From the NCBI RefSeq assembly GCF_030486595.1, contig NZ_JAUJZH010000013.1:1-64000 (forward strand): a stretch of 64,000 nt of DNA, read 5' to 3'. Under the pieces are notes generated by a model. That model was not told the DNA's origin. It saw only the letters and a list, made by a program, of their open reading frames with translations, and did no database searches. The DNA comes from Variovorax ginsengisoli (lineage in GTDB: Bacteria > Pseudomonadota > Gammaproteobacteria > Burkholderiales > Burkholderiaceae_C). The position numbers and the translations under genes were made by a program. Shown here one piece after another: positions 1 to 9,067 of this stretch. Position 1 is the stretch's first letter; each line of letters opens with the position of its first letter.

Positions 1-110
1 TCGTCGCTGGAAAGCGGCCAACCGTGATGAAACATGATCGGCTGGCCGTCCTTGGGGCCCCAATCCTTGTAGAAGATCTCTACGCCGTCCTTGGTCTTGA
101 TCGTGCTCAT
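1..110 (-). CDS. alpha/beta hydrolase, non-heme chloroperoxidase-like (5' fragment)
   Basis: Only the first 36 codons lie in the window; the gene runs off the left edge. The peptide starts [18 protein letters not shown] and reaches [11 protein letters not shown], which is the N-terminus and oxyanion-loop HGWP motif of the arylesterase/non-heme chloroperoxidase group of alpha/beta hydrolases. The Ser-Asp-His triad lies outside the window, so activity cannot be judged. It is divergent from the cyclase gene, with about 127 bp between them. The family call rests on N-terminal motif similarity alone. Confidence 0.75.
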   Translation of the reverse strand, partial: MSTIKTKDGVEIFYKDWGPKDGQPIMFHHGWPLSSD

Positions 111-237
111 GAGCTGATGGCCTTTCTGAAAAGCTGTTTGGATTCGCGTGTGACGAACGCCACACGATATTTCGAACGATTCCTCCATGCAAGTCTCGCA
201 CCAGACGCGCGCGCGGCGCCCTTAGACTCGAAGCCAG

Positions 238-1329
238 ATGACCGCCCCGCTTTCAGCCGTCGCGCGCGAACGAATCCGGCGCTTCATGCGCGTCGTGCGC
301 ATGGCCGCGGCCATCGGCGCCGGCGTCGGTGCCGTCTACGCGGGCGCGATGGCCGCCCCGGACGCTCGCTCGCTGCTCGCTTCCCTGCTGATCTCCATGC
401 CGATCGGCGTCATCAGTGCCGTGCTCACGGCTTCGTCGATCGCCGGCATCGAGATGTTCCTGCTGCCGCGCGCTTCGATGCGCTGGCTCGACGCGCTGCC
501 GTTTGTCGCGGTGTTCATCCTGAAGACGCTCGTCTACGGCGCGATCGCCTGGGCGGTGATCGCTGGCCAGCCGGGGCAGCGCCTGTTGGGCGTCGTCACC
601 GCCTACGACGCGCGCACCGGCCTGATCGCGGCGTTCTTGTCGCTCGTGCCGGTTGCCGTCATGGTGATGATGTTTCAGGCCGCAGGCCTCGTCGGCTACC
701 GCACCTTCATGGCCCTGCTGACAGGCAAGTATCGACAGCCCTTCGCCGAGCGACGCTTCTTCCTCTTCGTCGACGTGGTGGGCTCGACCGCGATCGCCGA
801 GCGGCTCGGCGCCTTGCAGGCACACCGCTTCCTGGCCGCGGTGTTCTCAGCGGTCGCTGAACCGATCGAGCTGTGGCGCGGCGAAATCTACCAGTATGTC
901 GGGGACGAGATCGTGATTACCTGGGTCGAGGCGGACGGCGTCGTCGATGCGCGGGCGCTGCGCTGCTTGTTCGCGATGCGCGCTGCAATTGCCGCCGACG
1001 CGAACCGGTTTGTCCAGCGCTTCGGCGTGCAGCCGGAACTGCGCGCGGCCCTGCACCTGGGCGAGGTCATCGCCGGCGAGGTCGGCCAGGTGCGCCGCGC
1101 GATTGTCTACCATGGCGACGTCATGAACACGACCGGGCGCCTCGAGCAGGCAACCCGCGAGGTCGGATGCCTGTTCATCGCCTCGGCGGAAGCGCTGGCC
1201 TCCCTGGCGGCGCCGCCCGAAATCCGTACCCACGACCTCGGGGCACTGGCCCTGCGCGGACGGGTCGAGCCCATTCATGCGTTCTGCGTCGAAGAGTCGG
1301 TCAAGAGCGTCTTGACGCGTGCACCTTGA
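238..1329 (+). CDS. membrane-anchored class III adenylate/guanylate cyclase
   Basis: A 363-residue protein with about four hydrophobic segments (roughly residues 21-41, 48-75, 85-109 and 128-150) followed by a C-terminal class III cyclase domain from about residue 172. The FLFVDVVGST motif carries the first metal-binding Asp (D179), and QYVGDEIVITW carries the second (D223). The LHLGEVIAGEVG stretch and the N-x3-R of MNTTGRLEQ match the remainder of the active site. It should make cAMP or cGMP at the inner membrane; the base specificity cannot be read safely. The start lacks a strong ribosome site, so a slightly later ATG is possible. Its 3' end overlaps the convergent transporter gene by 29 bases. 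Confidence 0.88.
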   Translation: MTAPLSAVARERIRRFMRVVRMAAAIGAGVGAVYAGAMAAPDARSLLASLLISMPIGVISAVLTASSIAGIEMFLLPRASMRWLDALPFVAVFILKTLVYGAIAWAVIAGQPGQRLLGVVTAYDARTGLIAAFLSLVPVAVMVMMFQAAGLVGYRTFMALLTGKYRQPFAERRFFLFVDVVGSTAIAERLGALQAHRFLAAVFSAVAEPIELWRGEIYQYVGDEIVITWVEADGVVDARALRCLFAMRAAIAADANRFVQRFGVQPELRAALHLGEVIAGEVGQVRRAIVYHGDVMNTTGRLEQATREVGCLFIASAEALASLAAPPEIRTHDLGALALRGRVEPIHAFCVEESVKSVLTRAP

Positions 1330-2719
1330 GCAGGCCGTTTTCCAGCGGCGACCATGCCGCCGACCCGTCCGGTCGTTGCCCGGCCGGTCTCGCCCGCACC
1401 AGGCTCGCGATGCCCGCCGCCAAGGTCAGCACGGCGCCGATTCCGAGCCCGATCCTGGGCGCAGCGTCGGCGGATGCGACAGTGAACAGCAGGCTCATGA
1501 CGATTCCGCCTGCGGTTTGACCCGCCAGCCTGGCGGTGCCCTGGAGGCCTCCGGCAGCCCCGCTCCGATCATCGGGAGCGGACAGGAACAGGTTGCGGTT
1601 GTTCGGCACCTGGAACAGCCCGAAGCCCAGCCCGCATGCCACGGTGATCAGGATCAGTGGCTGCGACCTCCCCTTCAGGGGCCACAGCGAGGCCGCCGCC
1701 AGCCCCAACGCGAGCAGCGTGGCGCCAGCCGCGCAAAGCCACGCCGTCGGCACGCGGTCGGCCAGACGTCCTGCAAGAGGCGCCGCGACCGCCACGGCCA
1801 GGGGCCAGGGCGTCATGAAGAGCCCTGTGGTCAGCGCGCCCTGCCTCAGGCTGTGCTGCAGGTAGAAAGGAAGCGCCATCAGGCCCGCTGTCGTGCCCGC
1901 GAAGCAGCACATCGAGGCGATCACCGAGAGGCGCATCGACGCCGAGCGGAGCAGATCCAGCGGGATCAGGGGCGTGGCCTTCGGCATCTCCCGCCGGACC
2001 AGCGCCGTCAGCCCGAAAGCCGCTGCGGCGAGGAGCACCGCGGCCAGGGCCGGCACCTCGACCAGAAGCTCCGCGCCAATGACCAGCGAGGCCAGTGCCC
2101 CTGCGTTCAGCGCCACGCTGGCCAGGTCGAGGCGGCGCGCCGTCCCGTCGAGCGCCGGCAATGCACGCGTGGCGATCAGGACCAGGCCACCCAGCGGCAG
2201 GTTCAAGGTGAACAGCCAGGGCCAACTCAAGTTCGTGAGGATCGGCGCGCCGACGGTCGGACCCGCCGCGGACGACAGCGCGACCGCGAGCGCGTTCCAG
2301 CCGATGGCGGCGCCGAGCCGTCGACGCGGAACGACGGAGCGCAACAGGGCAACGCCGAGCGCCATCACCGCCGCGCCGCCGAGGCCCTGGACAAAACGGG
2401 CCGTGACGAGCCACGGCAGCGAAGGCGAGAGCGCGCACAACGCGGAAGCGACCGTGAACACCGCAACGCCAACCCTGAACACCCGGCGATGGCCCAGGCT
2501 CTCGCCCAATGCCGCGCAAGGCAGCAGTCCGATCATCAACGCCGCCTGGTAGGCCGTGACGACCCATACCGACATCGCAGGCGCGACCTGCAGCGATCGT
2601 CCGATCGTCGGCAGCGCGACGTTGACGATGCCCGCATCGAGCACCACGAGCACCATCGCCGCCAGCACCGCCGCAACGGCGGCGGCCCGCGAACCTTGCG
2701 CGGTCGAGGTTTCGATCAT
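1301..2719 (-). CDS. MFS multidrug transporter, DHA2 (14-helix) family
   Basis: A 472-residue hydrophobic protein beginning MIETSTAQGS. The first helix holds VLDAGIVNVALPTIGRSL, the typical D1-type start of EmrB/QacA-like drug:proton antiporters, and residues GESLGHRRVF form the loop 2-3 motif A. Length and helix count fit the 14-TM DHA2 group. A longer open frame extends upstream, but the ATG at 2719 is chosen because it overlaps the stop of the cupin gene (ATGA), which suggests translational coupling. The pair is divergent from a LysR regulator, a common arrangement for inducible efflux. The substrate is unknown. Confidence 0.9.
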   Translation of the reverse strand: MIETSTAQGSRAAAVAAVLAAMVLVVLDAGIVNVALPTIGRSLQVAPAMSVWVVTAYQAALMIGLLPCAALGESLGHRRVFRVGVAVFTVASALCALSPSLPWLVTARFVQGLGGAAVMALGVALLRSVVPRRRLGAAIGWNALAVALSSAAGPTVGAPILTNLSWPWLFTLNLPLGGLVLIATRALPALDGTARRLDLASVALNAGALASLVIGAELLVEVPALAAVLLAAAAFGLTALVRREMPKATPLIPLDLLRSASMRLSVIASMCCFAGTTAGLMALPFYLQHSLRQGALTTGLFMTPWPLAVAVAAPLAGRLADRVPTAWLCAAGATLLALGLAAASLWPLKGRSQPLILITVACGLGFGLFQVPNNRNLFLSAPDDRSGAAGGLQGTARLAGQTAGGIVMSLLFTVASADAAPRIGLGIGAVLTLAAGIASLVRARPAGQRPDGSAAWSPLENGLLKVHASRRS

Positions 2720-3261
2720 GGCGTGCCGAAGGTCCAGACGCCGTCCTTCTCGACATAGCGCGTCACCCGGTGTTCGTCCTTGTCTTCCTTCTTGAGGTCG
2801 CGCTCGGTGAACCGGTACAGGAGCGCCGGCCCTTTCATGCACCGCGTGTCATGGATGTCCCCCGGCAGATACACCTGGACCTGCCCCGGCCGCATCAGCG
2901 TCGAGTCCCGCATCACGAGCCCGACCGTGCCGTTGCGGTTCGCCACCCGCGCATAGGTTCTCATCTCGATCTCGCCCTGCTGGATCGCGTAGATGACCCA
3001 GCCCCGGCCGTGGTCATGGGGTGGCCTGTAGAGCCCCGCGTGTTCCGAATGCGCCAGGAGCACGAAGCCGTGGGTCGGATCGCGATGGAGCTCCTTGTTC
3101 GCCGGCGCTTCGACGTGCAAGGCTGCCAGCCAGTCTTCCGTGCCCGGTGCCCGGAGAAGGTCGGCCAAGTGGCGCCTGCACCCGGCGACCACCTGCTCGC
3201 TCAGCGGGCCCCAGACGGACTTGATGCCCTGGATCGATGCTTCGAGCGTGTTGCTGGCCAT
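2716..3261 (-). CDS. cupin-fold protein, cysteine-dioxygenase-like
   Basis: A 181-residue soluble protein. PPHDHGRGWVIYAIQQGEIEMRTY resembles cupin motif 1 (HxH...E), and LPGDIHDTRC carries a later His of the second motif, so a single metal-binding beta-barrel is likely. It resembles small cupins of the cysteine dioxygenase/AraC-cupin type, but no substrate can be assigned. The start at 3261 is preceded by GGGAAGAAG at good spacing, whereas the longer open frame has no such site. It is the first gene of a two-gene operon with the efflux pump and is divergent from LysR. Confidence 0.7.
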   Translation of the reverse strand: MASNTLEASIQGIKSVWGPLSEQVVAGCRRHLADLLRAPGTEDWLAALHVEAPANKELHRDPTHGFVLLAHSEHAGLYRPPHDHGRGWVIYAIQQGEIEMRTYARVANRNGTVGLVMRDSTLMRPGQVQVYLPGDIHDTRCMKGPALLYRFTERDLKKEDKDEHRVTRYVEKDGVWTFGTP

Positions 3262-3353
3262 GACTTCTTCCCTTTCAGTTGCGCTTGGACGACCCTCGTC
3301 AAGCAGTGCTCGAACGATAGGACGCCAGTGCGAATTGCGGAAGGCGCAGCAGT

Positions 3354-3370
3354 TGCAACATATACGTGCA
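3354..3370. promoter_or_regulatory. candidate LysR-type dyad in the divergent promoter region
   Basis: TGCA-N9-TGCA forms a 17-bp imperfect dyad about 40 bp before the LysR start and about 85 bp before the cupin start. LysR-type regulators usually bind such dyads between divergent genes. Only the short arms support it. Confidence 0.3.
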
Positions 3371-3409
3371 CCGAACGCCATGTCAGCCCGAACGTGCTAG
3401 CTTCGGCGC

Positions 3410-4321
3410 ATGTCGACGCCTGATCTGAACCTGCTCGTCACCCTCGACGTCCTGCTGGCCGAAGGCAGCGTCGCGGGCGCTGCGCGACGTTTGCGCCTGA
3501 GCCCTTCGGCGATGAGTCGGGCCCTCGCGCGATTGCGGGAAACCACCGGCGACCCGCTGCTGGTCCGCGCCGGGAGGGGCCTGGTGGCCACTCCCCGCGC
3601 GCTGGATCTGCGCGAGCGCGTCAACCAGCTCGTCCAGGAGGCCGAGGCGGTCCTGCGGCCTGCCGAGGCGCTCGACCTCCGGGCGCTGGTCCGGACGTTC
3701 ACGCTGCGCACCAGCGAAGGCTTCGTCGAGACCTTCGGACCCGGTCTGCTCGAACGCGCCGGTCGTGAAGCGCCCGGCGTGCGGCTGCGTTTCATGCAGA
3801 AGGCGGACAAGGAGAGCGCGTCCCTGCGCGACGGCACGGTCGATCTCGAGACGGGGGTCATTGGAAATACCACCGGACCGGAAGTCCGCGTGCAGGCCCT
3901 GTTCCGGGACCGATTCGTTGGCGTCGTGCGCACCGGGCATCCGCTGTGTCGGGGCGAGATGACGGCAGCCCGGTACGCGGCCGGAAGCCACGTGGTCGCG
4001 TCGCGGCGCGGCGCCGACAAAGGCCCGATCGACGAAGCCCTGAAGCCGCTCGGCCTGGAGCGCGAGGTCGGGACGGTCGTCGGCGGGTTCGCGACCGCGC
4101 TGGCACTGGCTCGGGCCTCCGACCTGATCGCCAGTGTTCCTGAACGCCACACCGAAGGCCTGCGCGCCGGCATGCACAGCTTTCGCCTGCCGATGCCCGA
4201 GCCGGAGATCACCGTGTCGCTGCTCTGGCACCCGAGGTTGGATGGCGACCTGGCGCACCGCTGGCTGCGCCGTTGCGTTCGGGACGTCTGCGGCGCGTTC
4301 ACGCCACCCGACTGCGCCTGA
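3410..4321 (+). CDS. LysR-family transcriptional regulator
   Basis: 303 residues: an N-terminal winged helix-turn-helix (about residues 4-62; GAARRLRLSPSAMSRALARLRETTGDPLLVR is the recognition region) and a C-terminal periplasmic-binding-like effector domain (about 90-295). The MSTPDLNLLVTLDVLLAEGSV start and PLLVRAGRGLVAT wing resemble the NodD/LinR-like subgroup. It is divergent from the cupin/efflux operon and so probably regulates that operon and itself. The effector is unknown. Confidence 0.93.
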   Translation: MSTPDLNLLVTLDVLLAEGSVAGAARRLRLSPSAMSRALARLRETTGDPLLVRAGRGLVATPRALDLRERVNQLVQEAEAVLRPAEALDLRALVRTFTLRTSEGFVETFGPGLLERAGREAPGVRLRFMQKADKESASLRDGTVDLETGVIGNTTGPEVRVQALFRDRFVGVVRTGHPLCRGEMTAARYAAGSHVVASRRGADKGPIDEALKPLGLEREVGTVVGGFATALALARASDLIASVPERHTEGLRAGMHSFRLPMPEPEITVSLLWHPRLDGDLAHRWLRRCVRDVCGAFTPPDCA

Positions 4322-4434
4322 CGCCGGGTTCCGGGTGCTCCGTCGCATGGCGATGGCGCGGTGGAGGTCGCGCCATGACGATGGCGATCCCGACCACCCG
4401 GCAACCCCTGCCACTTCCTTCAAGGAACCCGCTC

Positions 4435-5472
4435 ATGCGCACCAGACAACGTGGCCTCCTGCTGGCCCTCGGCCTGTTCCTGTCGATCAACGCCCTGGCC
4501 AGCCAGGCAGGATTCCGGACCCTCAGCGTTCCCGGCCTGCCCGCGGACCCCGGGCCCATCCCCGTCGCCTTGTTCTACCCCACGCAGGCGCCCGAACGAA
4601 CCGTCGCGATGGGCCCGTTCACGGTCCATGCCGCCCTGGGCGGTGCGCCTGAGGCACAGGTGAAAGGCTTGATCGTCCTGAGCCACGGACACCGCGGCTC
4701 GGAACTGGCCCACGCCAGCCTGGCCGAAGCGCTGGCGCGCGATGGCTACCTGGTCGCCGCGCTGCGCCATCCCGGCGACAACTGGCAGGACGGCTCGTTG
4801 CTCGCGAACGGCCCGGCCCGCTACTTCAGCGCGCGCCCGCAACAGGCCTCGCGCGTGATCGACGCGCTGCTGCAGGACCCCGCCTGGAAGGACCGGATCG
4901 CGCGCGACGCCAGGGGGCCGCGCATCGGCGCCGTCGGACACTCGGCGGGGGGCTACACGGTGCTGGCGCTGGCCGGGGCAGAGCCCGAGCTGCAACGCCT
5001 CGCCACCCATTGCGCGAGCGAGCGTGCCGACGATCCGATTCTTTGCGGCCTGGCTCGCACCGGAGACCCGGCAGCGACCCGCACCGGGCAGACGGATCAG
5101 GGGGTGCCGACGCTGGCGGACGGCCGGGTTCGCGCCATCGTCGCGCTGGCCCCGCTGGGCGCCGTCATTTCAGCGCGATCGCTGGCCGCGATCCAGGTCC
5201 CGACCCTGGTCTACGAAGCCGAACAGGACCGATATCTGGTCCCGCGCTTCCATGCCGAGTGGATCGCGCGCAACCTGTCCGGGGTCGAACTGCGCCGCGT
5301 TCCCGGCGCCTGGCACTCGGCATTCATGGACATCCCCGGCATGCCCATCCCGACGCCCGACGGCGACATCGCGGCCGATCCGCCGGGCTTCGATCGGCCC
5401 GCGTTCCTGCAACGGTTGGGCACCGAGGTCCCGGCCTACTTCGACAGGGTCCTGAGCTCGGCTGCCCCCTGA
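4435..5472 (+). CDS. exported alpha/beta hydrolase (PAF-acetylhydrolase/dienelactone-hydrolase-like)
   Basis: 345 residues from the ATG at 4435, which is preceded by an AAGGA site and opens a clear signal peptide (MRTRQRGLLLALGLFLSINA, cleavage near residue 22). The mature part has LSHGHRG (oxyanion region), a GHSAGG nucleophile elbow (Ser170), EAEQDRYLV (probable Asp265) and GAWHSAF (probable His294). Cys193 and Cys204 could form a disulphide, as expected in the periplasm. The fold resembles predicted dienelactone hydrolases and PAF-acetylhydrolase-like esterases. The ester substrate is not evident. It converges on dhaL with only 6 bp between. Confidence 0.82.
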   Translation: MRTRQRGLLLALGLFLSINALASQAGFRTLSVPGLPADPGPIPVALFYPTQAPERTVAMGPFTVHAALGGAPEAQVKGLIVLSHGHRGSELAHASLAEALARDGYLVAALRHPGDNWQDGSLLANGPARYFSARPQQASRVIDALLQDPAWKDRIARDARGPRIGAVGHSAGGYTVLALAGAEPELQRLATHCASERADDPILCGLARTGDPAATRTGQTDQGVPTLADGRVRAIVALAPLGAVISARSLAAIQVPTLVYEAEQDRYLVPRFHAEWIARNLSGVELRRVPGAWHSAFMDIPGMPIPTPDGDIAADPPGFDRPAFLQRLGTEVPAYFDRVLSSAAP

Positions 5473-5478
5473 AATTGC

Positions 5479-6075
5479 TCAGAGGCTGTCGACCATGCGC
5501 TGCAATGCCACCATGCCCGGGTCGTCCAGGCCGATGGTCTTGTCCGCGAACATGCGGGCGCGGCCGATCCGGTTGGGCTGGTCGCGAAAGGCATCCAGCG
5601 CATCGCGCATCGCGCTGCTGGCGACCTGACGCACAGCGGCCTCCGGGGACGCGCCGGCAAGTGCGAACTGGATCGCGTGCAGGCCGTCCAGAACCGTCTT
5701 GTCGCCGAGGCTGGCGCCACCGCGGGCGGACAGCACCGACACCACCTCGCCCAGCAGCGCCGCCAGATCGGATCGATCGAGCGAGGCCACGCCCGCGCAG
5801 CGCTTGGCCGACGTGGCCAGGGCGACCGTCAGCAGGGTGCCGAAGCTCGATCCCGATGCCTTGGCGCTGGCCTGCGCGCAGCGCTTGAAGATGCCTTCCA
5901 GCGTGTCGGGCAGTTCAGGCAAGGCCTGCTCGATCAGCGTTGCACACTTGTCGAGCGTGACGCCCAGGTCGGCATCGCCGAGACGGCCGTCCAGCGCATT
6001 GAGTTCGGGCGCCGCCGAATGCATGGCCGCGCACCAGCGCGGCACGGCGGCGGTCAGAGTGGGGGCGTCGAGCAT
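5479..6075 (-). CDS. dhaL: dihydroxyacetone kinase subunit DhaL-like
   Basis: 198 residues, the usual size of DhaL, the ADP/ATP-binding helical-barrel subunit of dihydroxyacetone kinases. NALDGRLGDADLGVTL carries the Asp residues that hold Mg-nucleotide (D34, D36; the usual form is GDGDHG), and SSFGTLL plus DGLHAIQFAL match later conserved loops. The start codon overlaps the DhaK stop by one base (TGATG). No DhaM (PTS phosphotransfer) gene is nearby, so the pair probably uses ATP directly. It is the last gene of the DapA-like/Bug/DhaK/DhaL operon. Confidence 0.85.
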   Translation of the reverse strand: MLDAPTLTAAVPRWCAAMHSAAPELNALDGRLGDADLGVTLDKCATLIEQALPELPDTLEGIFKRCAQASAKASGSSFGTLLTVALATSAKRCAGVASLDRSDLAALLGEVVSVLSARGGASLGDKTVLDGLHAIQFALAGASPEAAVRQVASSAMRDALDAFRDQPNRIGRARMFADKTIGLDDPGMVALQRMVDSL

Positions 6076-7073
6076 CAGCGGACACTCCAGAACGGGCAAT
6101 GGGCCGGCGCGGCCAGCAGGGTTTCGAGTTCGGCATCGAGCTTCATGACGCTCAACGAGGCGCCGGCCATTTCCATCGACGTCGCATAGCGACCCACCAG
6201 GGGCCGCACGACCGTGACGCCGCGCTCGGCCAGCACCGACGCCACCCGCCGGTAGAGGATGTAGAGCTCTTCGGCCGGGGTGGCGCCCAGGCTGTTGACC
6301 AGCACGGCCACGCGATCGCCCGAAGCCAGGAACAGCTCCGGCAACACGTGGGCCAGCATCTCGTCCGCCAGCGCGTCGGCCTTCTTGAGCGGTCCGCGCC
6401 AGATGCCCGGTTCGCCATGGATGCCCATGCCGAACTCGACATCTCCGGCGTCGATGCTGAACGAAGCCTGCCCGGATTCGGGCACCACGCAGGGCGACAG
6501 CGCCACCCCGATCGATCGGCATGCATCGTTGGCCTTGCGCGCCACCGCTGCGACCTGCGCCAGCGTTGCGCCCGCTGCCGCGCTCGCGCCCGCGACCTTG
6601 TAGACCAGCACGAGTCCGGCCACGCCGCGGCGCTTCTCGCGCTGCGCCATGGGCGCGCTCGCGACGTCGTCGGACACCCGGACCGATGCGATGTCCATGC
6701 CGTCGAGCGCCAGCATCTCGGCGGCCATCTCGAAGTTCATGCGGTCGCCGCCGTAGTTGCCATACAGCTGCAGCACGCCGGCACCGCCATCGGCCGCGCG
6801 CATGGCTTCCATGCAGTCGTCCATCCGAGGTCCGGCAAAGACGTTGCCCACGGCGCAGCTGTCGAGCAGCCCTTCCCCGACATAGCCCAGAAACACCGGC
6901 AGATGGCCCGAGCCGCCGCCGGTGACGATGCCGACCTTGCCGGACACCGCCCCGCCCGCGCGGCACACCACGCGCCCGCCGTCGCCGCGGCGCTGCAGTT
7001 CGGGATGGGCCATGCAGAGTCCGTCGAGCATTTCGTCGACGTAGGCATTCGGGTCGTTGAGGATCTTCTTCAC
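6075..7073 (-). CDS. dhaK: dihydroxyacetone kinase subunit DhaK-like
   Basis: 332 residues. VGIVTGGGSGHLPVFLGYVG is the signature of the substrate-binding DhaK domain, YGNYGGDRMNF supplies the phosphate-loop Asp, and FGMGIHGEPG holds the His (H219) that forms a hemiaminal with the keto substrate. The protein probably phosphorylates a short ketose or keto-acid rather than free dihydroxyacetone alone, because neighbouring genes encode a DapA-like lyase and a tricarboxylate-type receptor. That specificity is inference. It starts 3 bp after the Bug gene and is coupled to dhaL. Confidence 0.88.
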   Translation of the reverse strand: MKKILNDPNAYVDEMLDGLCMAHPELQRRGDGGRVVCRAGGAVSGKVGIVTGGGSGHLPVFLGYVGEGLLDSCAVGNVFAGPRMDDCMEAMRAADGGAGVLQLYGNYGGDRMNFEMAAEMLALDGMDIASVRVSDDVASAPMAQREKRRGVAGLVLVYKVAGASAAAGATLAQVAAVARKANDACRSIGVALSPCVVPESGQASFSIDAGDVEFGMGIHGEPGIWRGPLKKADALADEMLAHVLPELFLASGDRVAVLVNSLGATPAEELYILYRRVASVLAERGVTVVRPLVGRYATSMEMAGASLSVMKLDAELETLLAAPAHCPFWSVR

Positions 7074-7076
7074 TTG

Positions 7077-8057
7077 TCAGTCGACCTTGAGGCGGCCGTC
7101 CTTGGTGGCCTGGGCGGCGAGTGCGTACTCGGCTTCGAGGATCCGTCCGAATTCCTGCGGCGTGCTGGAGAGCGCCACGCTGCCGAGCTCGCGGGCGCTG
7201 TTCACCGTCTGCGGGTCTTTCACCGCCTGCGCCAGAGCGGCCGCGAGCTTGTCCTGGACGTCCTTCGGAGTTCCGCTCGGCGCCAGGACGCCGACATAGG
7301 TCGTGCCGTCGATGCTGCCGAAGCCGAGCTCCGAGACCGTCTGCACGCCGGGCAGCAGCGGGTCCTGGGTGGGCCCCAGGACCGCCAGCGCCTGCAGCGC
7401 GCCGCCCTTGATGTGCTGCAGCGCACTCGGAACCTGGTCGAAGTGGACGTCGATCTGGCCACCGATCAGGTCGATCAGCGCGGGACCGGAACCCTTGTAG
7501 CTGACGATCGTGAACTTGGTCTTGAGCAAGCTTTCCAGCTGCAGCAGGGCCAGGTGGTTGGGCGTGCCCGGGCCGGAATGCGCCGCGGTCAGCTTCCCTT
7601 CGCCGGAGCGTGCATAGGCGGCGAACTCCTTGAAGTTCTTGAAGCGCGTCTCGTCCTTGCGGGCGAGCAACACCATGGAGCTCTTGTTGACGAGCCCCAA
7701 CGGCGCGAAGTTGGTGCGCCCGTAGCTGGTCTTGACCATCTCGGGAACGGTCACCACCACGCCGGCGCCGCACAGCAGCAAGGTGTAGCCGTCCGGCGCG
7801 GCGCGTGCGACTTGTGCAGCGCCGATCGAGCCGCCCGCGCCGGCGCGGTTGTCCACGATCACCGACTGGCCGAGCACCTTGCCCAGTGCGACCGCGACGG
7901 TCCGGGCCACGATGTCGGTGTTGCCGCCCGGGGCGAACGGCACGACGAGCGTGACGGGCCTGCTCGGGAAGGCTTGCGCCCAGGCATGCGAACCCAGTGC
8001 GCCGCTGGCGGCGGCGACCGCGCCGAGCTTGAGTAGTTGTCTGCGTTGGATGGTCAT
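7077..8057 (-). CDS. Bug/TctC-family tripartite tricarboxylate receptor, Tat-exported
   Basis: 326 residues. The N-terminus MTIQRRQLLKLGAVAAASGA contains a twin-arginine motif (RRQLLKLG) and ends near HAWAQ, so export by Tat is likely. FPSRPVTLVVPFAPGGNTDIVAR, VIVDNRAGAGGSIGA and RAAPDGYTLL are the conserved ligand-binding segments of periplasmic Bug receptors. No TctA/TctB membrane genes are in the window, which is normal for this expanded family. It probably delivers or senses the organic acid handled by the adjoining aldolase and kinase. Confidence 0.92.
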   Translation of the reverse strand: MTIQRRQLLKLGAVAAASGALGSHAWAQAFPSRPVTLVVPFAPGGNTDIVARTVAVALGKVLGQSVIVDNRAGAGGSIGAAQVARAAPDGYTLLLCGAGVVVTVPEMVKTSYGRTNFAPLGLVNKSSMVLLARKDETRFKNFKEFAAYARSGEGKLTAAHSGPGTPNHLALLQLESLLKTKFTIVSYKGSGPALIDLIGGQIDVHFDQVPSALQHIKGGALQALAVLGPTQDPLLPGVQTVSELGFGSIDGTTYVGVLAPSGTPKDVQDKLAAALAQAVKDPQTVNSARELGSVALSSTPQEFGRILEAEYALAAQATKDGRLKVD

Positions 8058-8091
8058 TTCCTTGTCTCCGTAGTCGTTGATTGCCCGGGCT

Positions 8092-8982
8092 TCAGTTGTC
8101 GAAGCGCAGCACGTTGTCCATGGCGGCCTTGATGCGGGCCAGCTGAGCCGGCTGGGTCGCCGGCATCGGTGCGCGCGGCAAGCCCGCGTCGCAGCCCTGC
8201 AGCGTGATGGAGGTCTTGATGTTGGCCGGCAGGTTGTCGCCGACCAAGGCGTTCCAGAATGCGAGCATCGCCTTGTGGATTTCCAGCCCCTTCACATGGT
8301 CACCCGCCTGCACGGTGTCCCACAGGGTGACGCACACACCCGGGAGTGCGGCCGGCGTTGCCGCGATCGTGCCGTGCGCGCCCAGCGCGAATGACGAATA
8401 CAGCAACGCATCGACGGCGGAGAACACCTTGCAGCCTGCCGGCACGCCGAGCAGCAGATCGGCCATGAGCTTGAGGTCGCCCTGGCTCTGCTTGATGCCC
8501 TGCACACCGGGCAGCTCCTGCATGAGGCGAATCATCTGGGCCGGGTTCAGGTAGTTCCAGGGCACGACGTTGTAGATCACGACGGGGACATCCGTGGCTT
8601 CGGTGAGCGCCTTGAAATGGTTGTGGGTCGCTTCCTCGTCCGGCTTGAACAGGTAGTGGACCGGCGTGACCTGCAGCGCGGCGATGGGCAGGTGCGCGAT
8701 CGCCTTGGCGCGGTTGATGGCATCGCGTGTGCTGTTCGAGATGATGCCGGCCACGATCGGCACGGCGCCCGCGACTTCCGCTGCGGTGATTTCCATGACG
8801 CGCTTGAACTCGTCGACCGTGAAGGTGTGGCCCTCCCCCGTGCTGCCGCCCGGGCAGACACCATGGACCTTCTTGTCCAGGTTGAAACGAATGACCTTGC
8901 GGAAGGCGGCTTCGTCGATGCTTCCGTCCGCGGTGAACGGTGTGACGAGCGGCGGAATGACGCCGGTGAGATCGAGACCCAT
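8092..8982 (-). CDS. DapA/N-acetylneuraminate-lyase family class I aldolase
   Basis: 296 residues forming one (beta/alpha)8 barrel. PGGSTGE (residues 44-50) is the carboxylate-binding loop, VIYNVVP supplies the catalytic Tyr137, and GIKQSQGD contains the Schiff-base Lys164. These features define the DHDPS/NAL superfamily, whose members cleave or form pyruvate adducts or dehydrate sugar acids. The company of a Bug receptor, DhaKL and a GntR regulator favours a catabolic role over lysine synthesis. First gene of the minus-strand operon. Confidence 0.88.
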   Translation of the reverse strand: MGLDLTGVIPPLVTPFTADGSIDEAAFRKVIRFNLDKKVHGVCPGGSTGEGHTFTVDEFKRVMEITAAEVAGAVPIVAGIISNSTRDAINRAKAIAHLPIAALQVTPVHYLFKPDEEATHNHFKALTEATDVPVVIYNVVPWNYLNPAQMIRLMQELPGVQGIKQSQGDLKLMADLLLGVPAGCKVFSAVDALLYSSFALGAHGTIAATPAALPGVCVTLWDTVQAGDHVKGLEIHKAMLAFWNALVGDNLPANIKTSITLQGCDAGLPRAPMPATQPAQLARIKAAMDNVLRFDN

Positions 8983-9055
8983 GAGAACGACTCCAGTGGT
9001 GGTGAGGGATGGCTGTGGACGCTGAGTGCTGCGCTGGTATCGAACTATACTCCAA

Positions 9056-9067
9056 CTGACATGTCAG
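9056..9067. promoter_or_regulatory. palindromic operator candidate between the DapA-like gene and GntR
   Basis: CTGACATGTCAG is a perfect 12-bp palindrome, and AACTAT (9043-9048) and ATAGTT (9070-9075) form looser outer arms. TATACT (9046-9051) next to it could serve as a -10 element for the gntR gene. Position and form fit a GntR/FCD operator that would regulate both directions. Confidence 0.5.

Noticed and set aside
24..860. A 278-codon plus-strand open frame at the left edge
   Set aside because: It is a frame shadow of the cyclase gene and is antisense to the hydrolase N-terminus.
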